The notes under the pieces were generated by a model that did no database searches, was not told where the DNA came from, and saw nothing but the letters and a program-made list of their open reading frames with translations. 64,000 bases of DNA, from positions 94,600 through 158,599 of the forward strand of contig CAJNDS010000118.1 of NCBI GenBank assembly GCA_905221605.1. Direction: 5' to 3'. Of this stretch, positions 1 through 12,151 are shown one piece after another. This DNA comes from Symbiodinium natans. Taxonomy: Eukaryota > Sar > Dinophyceae > Suessiales > Symbiodiniaceae. The first letter of the stretch is position 1, and each line of letters begins with the position of its first letter. A program made the position numbers and the translations under genes.

Positions 1-5
1 CCACC

Positions 6-278
6 TTGGCACGAGCTACGCTTGAGCTGTTGTGTTCTTCTGAACTTTTGCATTGTAAAAGTGTGATTGTCGTGTGGGGGGTGTTGACGACGCATGATGT
101 CGAGGATGTTAGGCAGTCCATTGTGAGCGTGGCCGGCAGTTGGTGCAGGCTCGCCTGCCTTCTGGCTGACCACATCCGTGCTGTCCAGGAGGAGCGTTCA
201 CTTCGTTCGCTGATGGTAGGAGATTCCAAGGGCAGAGGGCGCCACGCGGTCTTAGAAAATGTGCATGTTTTTCAATGA
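6..278 (+). CDS. Candidate exon at the left edge, unidentified
   Basis: The frame is open from the window edge to a stop at about 276-278. From about residue 30 onward (HDVEDVRQSIVSVAG) the codons mostly end in G or C, as in the confirmed exons of this window. The sequence looks like soluble protein, with acidic and basic residues mixed, but I recognise no family. No convincing splice acceptor is visible, and the true exon may begin outside the window. It could also be non-coding. Confidence 0.2.
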   Translation: MARATLELLCSSELLHCKSVIVVWGVLTTHDVEDVRQSIVSVAGSWCRLACLLADHIRAVQEERSLRSLMVGDSKGRGRHAVLENVHVFQ

Positions 279-1857
279 ATTTGTTATCCGCTTCCCTGGT
301 TCTCTGGTCTCCTGGTCCTTTGGCCTCTTGGTCCTCTGCCCCTGGTCCTCTGCCCTCCAGGTAGTGCAGCATAGCGGGATCCCCAACCCAGACCTGACCC
401 TTAAGCCTAAACTGATGAGGTTGGGGGGAGGGGAGGGAGCGGGAAACCGCAATTGATCTTCGCTTGCAGTTCTGCGGTCCGGCATGGTTGCAGTTCAGCT
501 TGGTTCTCGCTCTCCTTGGCCCCCGCTACTCTGCACCTATCATCCTGGAAACTCATGCCCGTTGAGCACCTCCCCAGAGGTGTGAGGCGTGTCCCCCTCT
601 CACCCACCCCCTCCGCACTGCCCCTGCCTGTGAAGGGCCACCCCACCAAAGACTCCAGCAGAAAGAGCCTGAGACATGCTGGCAGATATGAGTACAAGAG
701 TCCCACCCAGGCCCAAAGGTGTGGTTGTTCCTATGCCGAACAGCCCTGGAAGCGAGCGATGCGCAATGACCTGCCGAGCCTTTCTTGCTCCCGCAGTACA
801 GCAAGCGCCTTTAGGGGTTGAGGGTGTCGAGGGCAGGGGGATTCGTGCGGGTGGTTGGCGGAAGCAGACCAGATCCTGGTCCATTTGTTCCAAACGCTTA
901 TCGGCCGGAAGCCGAAGTGAGCTGCCCATCGTACCTCTGTTCAAGTCAGAAATTTTGGGAGGACTTGGAGCCCCGGCAACTGCCAAGCTCCTTCTTTGTT
1001 CAGCCTTGTATTTGCCGAGGAGGGCCAGGAGCTGCACCAAAGGAGGAGTGCTGCGCAGGCCAGGAGCACACATCCTCTTGCAGTTGTTCTTTGCAGGGCA
1101 TATGTTGTGGTTTGCTTTTTTGAGCTGTTAGGACCAACTGGAGAAGCTTGAAGCAGAGCGCACAGGCACCGATTGTGCCTTTCCAAGCCGCGGGCAAGCT
1201 GGCCCCGGCTGTGTTTATTACAGTTATTAAAAGACGATCAAAAAGCATTTTTTCGGAACCTGTCGTGCTCGTGGGGTGCGCGGTCCGGCCCACAACAAAG
1301 ACATGCAAACAGCTCGTGACTCGAAGGCATCCGGCTGCTGGGTGGCAGGGCTGCTACGCTCCCAAGTGGCAGCGAAGGCCAAACACAGCAGCCAGTAACC
1401 TGGCAAGGTGTACCCTTCTGCTGTTCGTGGCCTGTGTTTCCTGCGTTCTTCCCTACTGCAAGTGTACTGTACATGGAGGACTTATTACTTCTAGGCTGCT
1501 ACGAGTAGATGGACGTGACATGACTGTTAACCCGTGCAATAAGGACATAGTGCCTTGGCCGCGTTTGACGAGCATTCTTTGCAACACGTGTGCCAGCATT
1601 CATGAAGTGTAAAGTGGCTTTGTAGCATATGCCCCTCTTCCAGTTGTAGGTGGGTGCGGCAGCAGGAATCGCATATGAACCCGGAACATAGCTCACAACT
1701 ACATGCCGTGGTTAGCATGACTGCTGGGCTCAGGTGTACTTCAATGCTGCTGGGCGCATCCTGGCGACGAGCCGGGCCACGCTCCTGCACTGTCGCTCGG
1801 TCACAACGACATGAGGCATGACATGAGGAACGTCATTCCTGGCCCCTAAATACGCTT

Positions 1858-2175
1858 TTGCGTCCGCCATGCCCTGCACTTGCAAGGCACAGGCTCAATG
1901 CTCGAGCGCTGGTTTGGTGCCGAGCTCAGCTTTGGTCTTCTTCCGCCACTGTCACTGCTGCCACACTGCAACCGAATCACAACGAACACTGGGAAGGTGG
2001 TGACTGGACTCTCCAGGAGAGCGACCTCGTTGGCAATGCCGTGCGCATTGACCAGGCCGTCTCGGAACCTGCATGCGTTTTGCCCCGGCAAGCTGACCCG
2101 CAGCAGGACTCCGAGACCTTCTCGTCTGTGCTGCAGATTCTGCGATATCATCGCATCTTCGGGCAGCTAGCCTAA
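1858..2175 (+). CDS. Candidate terminal exon, unidentified
   Basis: A 105-codon open frame ends in TAA at 2173-2175. Its second half (for example VGNAVRIDQAVSEPACV and ETFSSVLQILRYHRIFGQLA) has strong G/C third positions. The opposite strand is also open with similar third-position bias, a mirror effect that GC-biased codons often produce, so the strand is uncertain. The plus strand is preferred because every well-supported gene here is on it. No family is recognised. Nothing else clearly coding is seen between about 280 and 1858. Confidence 0.27.
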   Translation: MRPPCPALARHRLNARALVWCRAQLWSSSATVTAATLQPNHNEHWEGGDWTLQESDLVGNAVRIDQAVSEPACVLPRQADPQQDSETFSSVLQILRYHRIFGQLA

Positions 2176-4181
2176 TGTTCCAAGAATGTCTGAGCGCACC
2201 GAAAGACCAACAGACGTCAGACTTTCAAAAGAACCATCGCTTTTGAGTTGAGGCCGAGCTCCTTGCCTCTCGGGCAGCCCTGCCGGAAGGCAAAGCTCCC
2301 CGCTCTGCGGCAGGCCGTTGGGACGGAGTAGAAACCTCGGGCTGAAAGATTTGCGTTCTATAGTTCACTAGTTCGGAACTCGATCCGTCACTGGCCATTG
2401 CACCGATCTGCCGACTACTTAAGCATGCGCAGTTTCCGATGGCATGGCGGCAGTGTTTCTTTTAACTGAGGTCGAGTCACCTCGACTCACATAAATACCT
2501 GCTCCTACGATGCTTGACAGGCCTTGTCCTACTTCCAGTTGGAGCAGGTGAAGGGACACGGAAAAGGCAACCTGTTTGGAAAGAGACCGGCAAAGTCCAT
2601 TGAGACCCGATATGCACAGTTAGGTAACATGTCAGCCTTATGTCAATCTTGTACGCACACTGCTTATGCGTCAGACGTGGACATGATCATGCGTACGTCT
2701 TGCGTCAGAGGCTTCAAAGGCAAAGCCTCGCGGAGCGCTTCCGCCTGGTTGCGGCCAGAGTCGCAGCTTGACTCCATGAGAAGATGCGCGCACGAAGCAT
2801 ACAAGGTGTGCAATGCGCATAATTTAGACTCCGGATTATTGTGACAGTGCTGGTGTGGTGCTAAGGCTGCACATCCCACGGCGTGAGGAGGCATCTCAGT
2901 CGCATGACTGGCAGGCGGGTACTTGTCTTCTTTCATCATTGTGAGTGCAGGTGTTTGAAGCCTCCTCCGATACCAACAGCCCTGTGAGATGGGAAGTTGC
3001 CGTCGAAGTTGCATTGTGAGTTATATGATGAAACCTTGCGAGGGTGACGTCTCTTGACGTGCATTCATCATCAAGATTCATCAGGCAAATCTGCTTGACA
3101 CACACCACAAAGCAACTGGCGGAAGCTTCGTGCATGTTTAGTTAGAACTAGTTGCGCAACTCATGAGCTGGTGGTCTGAAGCTGCTGGCTCGTGTCACTG
3201 CTTCCGTTGTTGGCCGCGCAGCAGAGAATTGAGGCAGGTGCTCACAAGCACGTAGGGGGAGAAAAGTACTTTGAGTATGCATTTGCGCGAACCGAGACTC
3301 TGTTGCACGGCCAGAGAAACCCTTACGAAGCGCTTGAGCTGCATGATTCGCGATGTGTTTCAAGGAGCATTCAAAGTGAGATGCCTCAAGCTCTCGAAGT
3401 AGCCTGGTAGCACCCAGACCGTCTGGTCAAGGGTCAGGCTGCAAAATTGTAGGATGCTGCTGTTGCTCATGTTGCTTCCACACGGCGCATTCTCTAAACC
3501 TTGAAGGGTAGTTTCGGTTCCCCGCTGAAGTATCTGCGGTGGTGGGATGTAGCATGTATGCATCCGCAGTTGCAGTGGGATCAAGCTGAACATGACTTTC
3601 CGATATCAGAGAGCTCTCTTGCAGCATCTTGCAGCAAACAGTCCCCGTCCTGTAGAGGCGCTTTATAGGAGACCGAAAGAGCTACATTTAGGGGAGAGGC
3701 ACCATAAAGAGACACCGGGAAGAAGTCCTATCTTTGGGGAGTCTGACCGAGTACGGGAGGCAAAGCTGGCTTGCTCATGGCTGGCTCTGCGCTTTCTCTT
3801 GGTGACCTCAACGTCCTCCTGGCAGCCTGGTCAGGCAAATTTAGATGACTAGGAGCGTGAGGCTTTTTTCAGCCTTGACTCGTTACGCAAATTTAGGAAG
3901 TTTCTTTGGTGAGTGTAGATCACTTGAGGTTTTGTTCAGCACAAGCAAGCTTGGGTTTCATTTTGGCCCATCTACCTTGGCACCGCTCTGGACACAGGCT
4001 AAGGAGGTGTGGGGACTTGGCTGGGATGGTAGGGCTCAGGGGCAGTCTGAAAGAGCTCGATGCAAAGAAGGGATGGATGGCTACTTGCTGACTGCTTGAA
4101 CCAAGACGCTTCTTTGAGCAGGTTCTGTTTGTTTCAAGGGGGGAAAGGATGACTGACTGTTCCTCGATGTCATTAGCCGAG

Positions 4182-4338
4182 GTGCGGCATGGAGAGAGCC
4201 TCAACAATCCGCTGATGGCAAAAATATTTGCGCCGGTGGTGGACGAGGTCTGGGTTTCGACTGGGCCCAGCAACTTGCCAGTCTTCTCTGCTGCGTACTT
4301 TTTGCTCCCGTACCCCTGAGCTTACAAAACTTGCTTCA
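4182..4338 (+). CDS. Histidine phosphatase / phosphoglycerate mutase-like exons (RHG motif)
   Basis: Exon 4182-4247 follows an AG acceptor and ends before a GT donor. It encodes VRHGESLNNPLMAKIFAPVV plus Asp-Glu. The V-R-H-G-E-S-x-N-N string is the catalytic RHG motif of the histidine phosphatase superfamily, whose His is transiently phosphorylated. A second possible exon, 4282-4338, joins in phase and contains T-P-E-L-T-K-L, which resembles the D-x-x-L-T-x-x-G segment that normally follows in this family. The Asp is replaced by Thr here, so this second exon is weaker. The remaining conserved pieces, including the second catalytic His, were not found. Substrate cannot be inferred: the superfamily includes sugar-phosphate, phytate and protein phosphatases. 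It may be an intact multi-exon gene or a remnant. Confidence 0.48.
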
Positions 4339-5170
4339 GGGGAACCATGCCTGAGGACTGGGTTCCGCAAGCAAACTTTCCTGACCTGGCATCTTGAACA
4401 TGTCCTGAAGAGGCGCCGGCTTCGCTGCGGCGCCGTGAAGCCGAGGCCCGACGGCCAATGAGCTTGGAGCAGCCAGCTGCGTCAGGGACGCTGTGTGGGA
4501 TCGAAAGTGTTAAATGTCAGAATGGCCCTTGGTGGGCAGCACCGAGTGCGTATCTAGTCCCAGTATGATGGAAGCACGGCATTAGCAATCACAGGCACCA
4601 CTCAGGCCCTCGCAAAGGAAGGGACATGCCAGTCTTGCTCCCAGGCTGCAGCAGCTCTCCATACTCGCTGGCACTAGCAAAGGATTGGGACAGCTTTTCG
4701 CTGGTCTTGCAAGCCTTTGCTGAGAACCTCCAAGGCTGCACGGCAGGAATGCCCCGTGTGCCGAATCTTCTGCAGTGGCCCTCACGCCCTGCAAGTAGAG
4801 TCAGGACTGTCGCGGAAGTGTGGCCGGCGTGCTGTCGTGCTTGTCATGAAGCTGGACACACCGGAGCCGCCCAAACTCCGCTGCCCGGCTCGCGTACAGC
4901 TCCGCTCTCCCTACTACCGGTCTGCCACTCGGCGCCACTCGACATCGCTCGACTGTAAAGGCCCCAGAGTTGCGATCAATATGCTTCTTCAACCCATGGC
5001 CTCCACCTGCCAGATACTTTGCACGTGCCTCCAATGTCAGCCAAGGCGTCTCCTTCGATTCCTCAATGACACACGTTGTGATACTACGTCACGAGGTGTT
5101 GACTATGTGATGACTTTGAGCTTCTGAGTCGCCACTTCTGGATCTTCTGGTAACTTGCTGCTTTTTGTAC

Positions 5171-5241
5171 TCGACCATCTCGACCATCTCGACCATCTCG
5201 ACCATCTCGACCATCTCGACCATCTCGACCACCTCGACCAT
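5171..5241. repeat. 9-bp tandem repeat (TCGACCATC)n
   Basis: About eight head-to-tail copies of TCGACCATC, the last one or two degenerate (ACCTCGACC). Because the unit is a multiple of three, all six frames stay open and give false Ser-Thr-Ile or Val-Glu-Met repeat proteins. I see no convincing coding sequence attached to it. Confidence 0.9.
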
Positions 5242-6433
5242 GGCCACGTGGCATGGTGGATGCCTCGCGAACAAGTCCCTCCATCCTCCATGCCCACTCC
5301 TCCCGTGCACGCATTGCCGCTCGAGCGCTAGCGCAACAGGCCCGATTTTCCCCCACCATACAACTTGCTTGCAACCGCTGACTGCCACGAGCCTGAATAC
5401 TCTCATACCCGCAGCAACTCAGCGACGACCAAGCCCATTTCGACTCTGTTCTTTGCGTTGGAGTTCAGTGACATCTTCATTGGCTTACCAAGTGAGACTA
5501 TGCTGCCAAAGTTGTAAAGGCAGCGACCCTGAATTGTCCAATTGCTCGGTAGATGGTAAGGGTGATTCTGGCTACTCGGGTTTCCACCATGCTGTGCGTA
5601 TCCGTAAGCAGAGACACTTCGTTTACATCTCAAATGCCCAAATGTGGCCACAGGCACGTTGGCTGGCTGAGCGTCATTCGGATCCTGCACTCACCACCAG
5701 AGGTGGGGTTTGCAGTACTGGCAGTGTGCAGACATCTGCCCAAACTATACTCAAATGGTTCCATGCGTAGGCCTGATTGGGCACAGCGGAAGAGAGTCCT
5801 AGGCATCCCCCTGAAAGGCCCCTCAGAGGTGGGCCCCTTGAAGGTGTGGAAGAAGCTGAAGATCTTGCGAAAGCATCGGCGCCAATGCTGCTGAGGCAAA
5901 AGATGTGTGCTGTAGTCGCACGTCCTTACACGGCACTGCTCCATGACCAGCTTTGGGAAGGTCAGCTGGAAGCCGATTGATCAGGGTTTTTGTGTCGCCA
6001 TTCATGAGAACGTCTCTCAGCTTCACGAAGGGGAACTTGCCGCAAAGTCACTGATGGTTTCTAATTGGAGTGGCAACAAGACAGGAACATCCAGATGCCT
6101 TGGCCTAGGCTTCAGACAGCCATGCCCCTGGCTCAGGCGATGACACGTCCAGAACTCAATAGGAGCGGCGAGCCCCAGTAGAAGCATTGCCCTTGGTTGA
6201 AGATGGTTGCGGGGTGTACTTGGTCTAAACGGGCTAGCCTGAGAAATCCTCAGCTTTCCGCAAGGCACATGAGGTGGACAACTAAGTTAGATTGATGGAG
6301 CAGTTGGAGGATACATAGATCTTTAGCCGTTGCAGGCCCTGGGCTCTTCCTGTTCGGTGGAGGTGCATCCAGACCTTTTTGAGGTGGAACAAGTGCACAG
6401 CACCCTTTCACACGGCTTTCTCCATGTCCATTT

Positions 6434-7033
6434 TTGTTCTACATTTTTTCGTTGCCTTCACCTTTACGCAAGCAAGTGAAGGTTGGCGGCGTCTACATCG
6501 AGCGGCATGGCCAGCGAGATGGTCCTGGAGAGTGCTTGGGTGCCAAGGATATTGAGCCTTTTCAGCATTTCCACCGTCGCACCGGTCATCTGATAACCTT
6601 CCGACGTGGAACAGAGTGTGAGCAGAGTGTGAGCACATTGGCCCAGGAGCGCCTTTTCCCAGGCTTCGTCACCAAGCGGCTTCCGCAGAGCCCAGGCCTC
6701 CCTCGGCTCACACCAAATATACCGCAAGAAGAGCTGCTGCGGAAGTGTTACACGGAAGCGCTCTGCGGAGCTCTCTCCTTTTTTCTTCTTGCGGGGGGAG
6801 CTCTCTCTCTCTCTCTCTGTTCTGCGGAGCTCTCTCTTCTGCGCAGGAGGCTGGTACCGGGCATCCTGGGAGAGCGACGCGGCAGCGCGGCAGCGTGCCG
6901 CGCAGATCGCCGCGGGGCTTGGAATTTTAGCAGGCAAAAAGTCGGAGAGCTGCCGAAAACATCCGGAGGCTTCAACAGAGATAACAAGAGATAACGGCGG
7001 CTCGGCTCCCACAATCACATGCAGCCTAGGCAA
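6434..7033. other. Open on both strands; possible exon, strand unresolved
   Basis: Plus-strand 6434-6994 and minus-strand 6464-7033 are both long open frames with high third-position G/C over 6480-6740. The minus frame (STSEGYQMTGATVEMLKRL, then a stop at 6464) and the plus frame (VYIERHGQRDGPGECL) both look protein-like, so one is a mirror of the other. The part from 6770 to 6950 is CT-rich low-complexity sequence. No domain is recognised on either strand. Confidence 0.25.
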
Positions 7034-7568
7034 GATGGCTTCGGTCCGCAGAGTTGCGAAAGGCGGAGTGGCTCTTATTACACGTGGGTTGACAGGGGCG
7101 GGGTCGGGATGTTGGAGGTGATCTTTACCCGATGGGCCGTTTGCAATGAGGATGAAATCAATGCAATCTTACCTCCTGTTACAATAGGGCAAACTGATGC
7201 AATGAGACATGCTGACTGTTTCAGAACAAGTGTTGGAAAAGCCAGAAGAAAGCAAGGAGAAGAGGCAGAAGAAGCAAGAGAGCAACAAGAGCACAACAAG
7301 ATCGAAACAAGGAGTCTCTGTTGGGGAGAGAGGTGTTTTCTCTCGCAGTGTTCGTCAACCATCGTAAGAGTGCAGCCCGTTATGACTGCAAGAAGTAGAG
7401 CGGGAGCTTGCGACCTTTACACTTCTTTGCTCATCGGTTTCAAACTTGCGATGACTAGTTAATATGACTGCAGTCCAGAGCTTGCTCTGCTTTGGTTTCC
7501 TCGCCCTTCCCATAGGCTCCAGGGCTTATGTTCAGTGCTGTGCACTTCTAGCAGGGTTGGCTTAGAAG

Positions 7569-8051
7569 ATGCTTAGAAGTGAGGCATGGCGCACCCTGGC
7601 CAGCATAAGTGTGGAGGCTGCAGACGACGAGCGCCTGCAGACGACGAGCACCTCTTGGGTAGTTCTGGTGATTCATGGCCACCTCATCGACCTCCTGCTA
7701 AAAGCCTTGCTGGGCATCGTAACTGGGCGGCCAAATGGGGAGTTTGGCAGAGGGCTGGGGGTTCAAGCTGACATACTTGCCTCTGTTGAGCTTCACCCAA
7801 CAGCAAATGTATTTCGGGTTTGTGGACGGGACGAGGTTGACGACATCTCTGTGGATCAGCCCAACACGAACGTTTTGGCTGAGCGTCCTGTGGCTCCTCG
7901 CTCGCAGCATGTTGTAGAGCATCTTCCGCGATACTGCACACCGGGGCAGCCTGCGTGCGTTCTTCACAGGCAGCGTTGTCAAATCAAACCGCTCGCGAGG
8001 GCATCTGATTCTTAGTGAAATATTTGGTGGTTTCCGGAGCTTAAACAACAC
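7569..8051. other. Mirror pair of ORFs, strand unresolved
   Basis: A plus ORF (7569-8015, ATG start, 148 codons) overlaps a minus ORF (7698-8051, 117 codons). The minus reading (VGLIHRDVVNLVPSTNPKYI, then a hydrophobic and basic stretch) looks slightly more natural. No family is recognised and no confident splice sites are seen. One candidate on each strand cannot both be real. Confidence 0.22.
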
Positions 8052-9447
8052 ATTTTGTTTCGACCGGTAGTGACGGCAGCGTCATGCAGTCAGTCGCTTC
8101 ATGGTGTCCCATTTTGTTGCAAGGTGTTCTTCACACCAAATGCGGCTACTGCCCACGTCTCGATACGCCGAGATGGCGGAGCTGCTGGTTGGCAAAGAAC
8201 GTCTTACACATGCAGTGGATCGATGGAAGTGCGTAATGATTGGCGTGCCGCTGTCGTGCCGCTGTATATCTTGAGTTGTAGTGTGGCCTGCATGCCTGAG
8301 GTGGCAATCCACCACGTTGGCCGAAGAGCTCCGAGCCAGAGCACGCTGAGCAAACTCTGAGAAAAAAGAATGGCGCTCCTTGTTTCTGTGAGATCTCTTG
8401 GCAGTTGGACCAGCGAAAGGACACCAGATTCCAACGCGTTTCAATTGCCGCGCAGGGTATCTACCACAGCGGCAAGAGCGGCAAGTCATCAGGCCCTGCT
8501 GTGTTGGAGAACCTGGTGACAAACCGTTGCGCTGAATGTCACTATCAGAGGCCTGCATCTGTTCCTCAGCTCGACCTGGATAAAGTTCAGCCGGAGCCCG
8601 GTACCAGCTTGCATTGCCATGTGCGTGCAGGATTTGTGCAAAGCCTTGCTAGTTATGTTGCAGAGCCAGAGAAGCAGGTTTGTGTGTAGCCCAGATTTAC
8701 TGATAGTGAGGCAGCACATAGAAGAAGATGATGAACAGGAGCAGGAGGAAGAGGCTGACAGCACCGGCTGAAAGACCTTCAAAGGTTTCGGTGGGGATTC
8801 TCGCTTCGTTGGGTCTCGTCTCGGATTAATCTATGGTAGGCAGCTTAGTTGGCCTTGATGCACCTGATGCACTAGCATTTTTTGGTGGCTGGGTTGTGTA
8901 GTGTTCTCTGCTTGGGGTGGCAGAGAGGTTGCTGGTTCCAGGATGCGTCCTCTCTCTTCCAGCCCTGGGGCTCCGTTTTTAAATGCTCTAAGCAGCTACA
9001 GACAGGGGGGCGGTGGGGGGCGGAAGCTAAGATCTGCACTGGGGGCAGACCGGCCCTGACCTTCAACAGGGGAGAAGGGTGGATGGATCTATGCTAGGTT
9101 CTCCGTACTATCGAACCCGCGGCGATAGACTGAATGACACAATGCTTGCCAGAAGATCAGTATAAACTATCCACAGCCGAACGATTCTACCTCTCATCAT
9201 ACAGCTCAACATCTTTGGGAACTTACGGGCATGCAGTGGTCTTTCATGCGCTCCGAAGCAGTGGGCCCTAGTCACTTTGGCATTTTCTCATCTGGCTGTT
9301 GTAGAGAGTAAGTGCAAGTCGTCATGTCGTCAGGTAGTGATGGAGCAAGAGGCGGAGGCACACCCCGTCACGAGTGGACTGTTGGCTTTTTCGGTGGTGT
9401 TGTCCGAAAGTGTCGAGCACACAAAACGAATGCTTCCGCTATTGCAG

Positions 9448-9565
9448 GATGGCCATGCCTCGGGACCTGTTTACGCAGGAGACTATTCTGGAGTATTTTC
9501 GGCTTATCTTGAAACATGGACAGTTTGACCATTCAAAGTGTGTTTTAATTACTTCTATGAAGTAA
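9448..9565 (+). CDS. Candidate exon, unidentified (helical)
   Basis: After the acceptor ATTGCAG (ending 9447) the frame reads MAMPRDLFTQETILEYFRLI, then LKHGQFDH, reaching a stop at 9563-9565. The composition (alternating acidic, aromatic and aliphatic residues) and codon bias fit coding sequence better than the surrounding DNA. The true 3' end may be a donor before the stop. No family can be assigned. Confidence 0.35.
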
Positions 9566-10370
9566 AGCCCTGCCCAAGCCGCGGGTTGCGGATGCTAGGC
9601 ACAAGTTGTTCCGCTGTTTGGCAGCTGTGAGTTGCTGCATCCAGGACAGAGGGAGTCTCAGCCTGAGACGAATGTGGAAGAGGAGGGCTTCTAACATCTT
9701 CCAGAGCCCTGATTTGGGGATCTCCCTCTGCATGCCTGTTTGGAAAGCAATGCGCCTCACCGCAGATGCAGCCTGTGAAAGTTGAAAGGCATCATGTCTC
9801 GCGCGAGCTGCGGCCAGGCTTGCAGGGGCGGGGCATGAGGTCTTCATAGGCTTTGGGATTCGGAGACCTGGGTGGTCAGAGCATCCTGGACTCTATCTAG
9901 CACGTGCATGCTTGATGAGCAGACGTCATTGTTCAGCAGAAGACGCAGCGAACGCATTCATCAAGTTGCCTAGAAGGCGACATGCCCATGGACCTTGGAA
10001 CACCGCGTCTGGACCCCGCGGAGGAGGAAAGGCTTCCCTAATGGAAGGTTTCAGTAAGGCGATGTTGACGGTTGTGGCACCTGCATGAAAGGTCTGCGCA
10101 GTGACCAGTGGCAAAAAAGGTGATGGGGATTCTTGAACAGACTCGGTCAGCAGCATTCTATTCCTAGCCTAATTGTGACTGGTCTTTGCCTGCCTTCCAT
10201 CTGCAGCCCAAATAAAGGATGACCTGAGACGCATCTTTGATGCCTGTGACAGAGAAGGCAGGGTCTTGAATGCTTGAACTGAGGCACCCAGCATAATATT
10301 GGTATGGTTCTTCAATAAACCTGTGACAGGTGATGGCACCATGAACAAGCACGCCACCGAGTATCCAAGC

Positions 10371-10826
10371 TCATCGTGCCAGAAGTTTAGCTAAGTGGCT
10401 TGTGAGCCTGTGGATGATCAGCACCAGGTGGGAGCTCATCCGTCTCTGCCAGGAAAGAGTGGCCCTCAGACACAGCAGTTCATGATATTTGTTGCTTAGC
10501 TTCGTTTCGATGGTTTCCGTTTGAGGATGCTCGCAGGAGGAATGCTGGACACAAGCTTTCGGTAGGCGAATCTCAAAGCTCCTGACATACTGAACATGAC
10601 AGGGCCTGCTCTCGCTGATTTCTTCGGCATGTCGCAGCAGGACCACTGTGATCAGCAGATGTGGTCGAAGCATGTGATGTGCTGCAGACGAAATGGGCCA
10701 ACGTCCGACGATGTACTTACGTGTAGCCATTGGAGCCTTCGCTGGTTTCCTTTGTAGTAGGGGTAGAGCCAGCCAGACCTGCAGCACTCCTGGACCCACT
10801 ACATTCATCTTTAGACCAGCTTGCAC
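10371..10826 (-). CDS. Candidate minus-strand ORF, unidentified
   Basis: A 151-codon ATG-initiated frame with good third-position bias and a hydrophobic C-terminal segment (HLVLIIHRLTSHLAKLLAR). The overlapping plus strand also carries a short coding-like stretch (SLAKWLVSLWMISTRWELIR), so this may be a mirror artefact. If real, it would be one of the few minus-strand genes in the window. No homologue is recognised. Confidence 0.24.
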   Translation of the reverse strand: MQAGLKMNVVGPGVLQVWLALPLLQRKPAKAPMATRKYIVGRWPISSAAHHMLRPHLLITVVLLRHAEEISESRPCHVQYVRSFEIRLPKACVQHSSCEHPQTETIETKLSNKYHELLCLRATLSWQRRMSSHLVLIIHRLTSHLAKLLAR

Positions 10827-11158
10827 AGTTCTGGATCCTGGACTACATCAGCATGCTGTAGCATGCCTGTGGTCCCACCATGGCGGCCTCTGTAGATGCT
10901 CAACACGTGGAGAAGTGGACTTCCTTCTTCCAAAATGATGGGAATTGGCGGCTGTGGTGCCGGCAGCATGTTGGAGACTGGGCTGAGTCATGGTACTACG
11001 TGTAGGGAACATCGACAGTATATACAGAAAACTATCTATCGCGTCCAAAACAGCCATGTTCAGCGTGCTTTCCTTCAGTTTGTAATTTTCCGTTAGGCTT
11101 TGGCTTCACCTGGATTCCTTACCTTGGCTTTGACTTCACCTGAATTTCTCAACCTCAG

Positions 11159-11778
11159 GCTATGAGGGCCTCTACCAGGATCGCTGCAGCTACCTGATTT
11201 TCGCAAAGGACCTCCAGGGTGTCGCAGCAGCGCTGACGCAAGACCCAAAGGTGGTGGGGGAGTGCATACCCTTCCCGGATTTTGCGGGTGAGGAGTATCG
11301 ATCCTTCGTGCGGAGGCATCCGGAGATGCTTTGTGACAGCGACAGCGGCAGCGACAGGGAAGATGAGGATTTCCGAGATTTCTCTCTTCCAGGACAACAG
11401 TCACGGTTCATGGAAGCCATACGCGAGGAATCTTACAAGAATGTCTTGGATGTTCTGTGTACACATCTTTCCGACCGCGATTCAGAGGGTAACTTTTGCA
11501 CTCTTCAGGAGCTATCTCCTCAAGACTTCCCCGATGTATCTCCGAAGTCGCCCCTGTCAAAACTTGCAAATTTGCGACGAAAGTTGTTTGTGAAGGTACT
11601 AACAGGTCCTGGCTCACGCTTTGGAAAGAGCGTCGCGGAGATGATTGTTAGCTTCCTGTATCCGCCGCAAGCAGCTGCCGTAGTCCTGCAAGAAGAGCGA
11701 CTGACACTTTGGCAAGCCTGTTCTTCATTCAGTCCCTCGTCAATACGGAAACATGCAAAATCGAAATCTGGCACATGA
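11159..11778 (+). CDS. 3'-terminal exon of an unidentified protein
   Basis: A pyrimidine-rich acceptor (TTTCTCAACCTCAG, ending 11158) opens a 620-nt frame that ends in TGA at 11776-11778. The predicted 205-residue C-terminus begins YEGLYQDRCSYLIFAKDLQG and has a mid-region acidic patch (DSDSGSDREDEDF) and a helical C-terminal half (KLANLRRKLFVKVL, VAEMIVSFLYPPQAAAVVLQ). Codons are strongly G/C-ending over most of its length. This is among the longest uninterrupted coding stretches in the window. I recognise no domain. The upstream exons should lie within the preceding kilobases but were not found with confidence; the AG acceptor shows this is not a complete gene. Confidence 0.55.
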
Positions 11779-12151
11779 GACCTGTCGAAGAAAATGTCCA
11801 TCAACACGGTAGTTGACCCGATGAGCGTTGCAGTTGCTATTGCTTCTCACGTGTGATTCTCCCTGCTAAGGTTTCGGCAAAGCCCGTTCGATCTTTGTGT
11901 TGGGGCGCTCGCATGGGCATGCTTTGCGACGACTGTGCGATGACGACTCACTGAGAGCTTTGTGTGAGCCGGAGAACGAGATGCCTGGCTGGTTGAGTTC
12001 TTTCAAAAGCCACATGGGTGACGGGTCGCTTGTCTTTAGTAAACTCCTGAATCCCACCAGCGACTCCAGGCAACCCCGTGATCCCCAAGAGACATGAGGT
12101 CCTTGAACGTATTTAGGGGGCAAGACGTCTAAATCCCGTTGCGTTTCCAAG

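Noticed and set aside
5089-5770. Ser-Thr-Ile and Val-Glu-Met repeat ORFs
   Set aside because: Produced by the 9-bp TCGACCATC tandem repeat.
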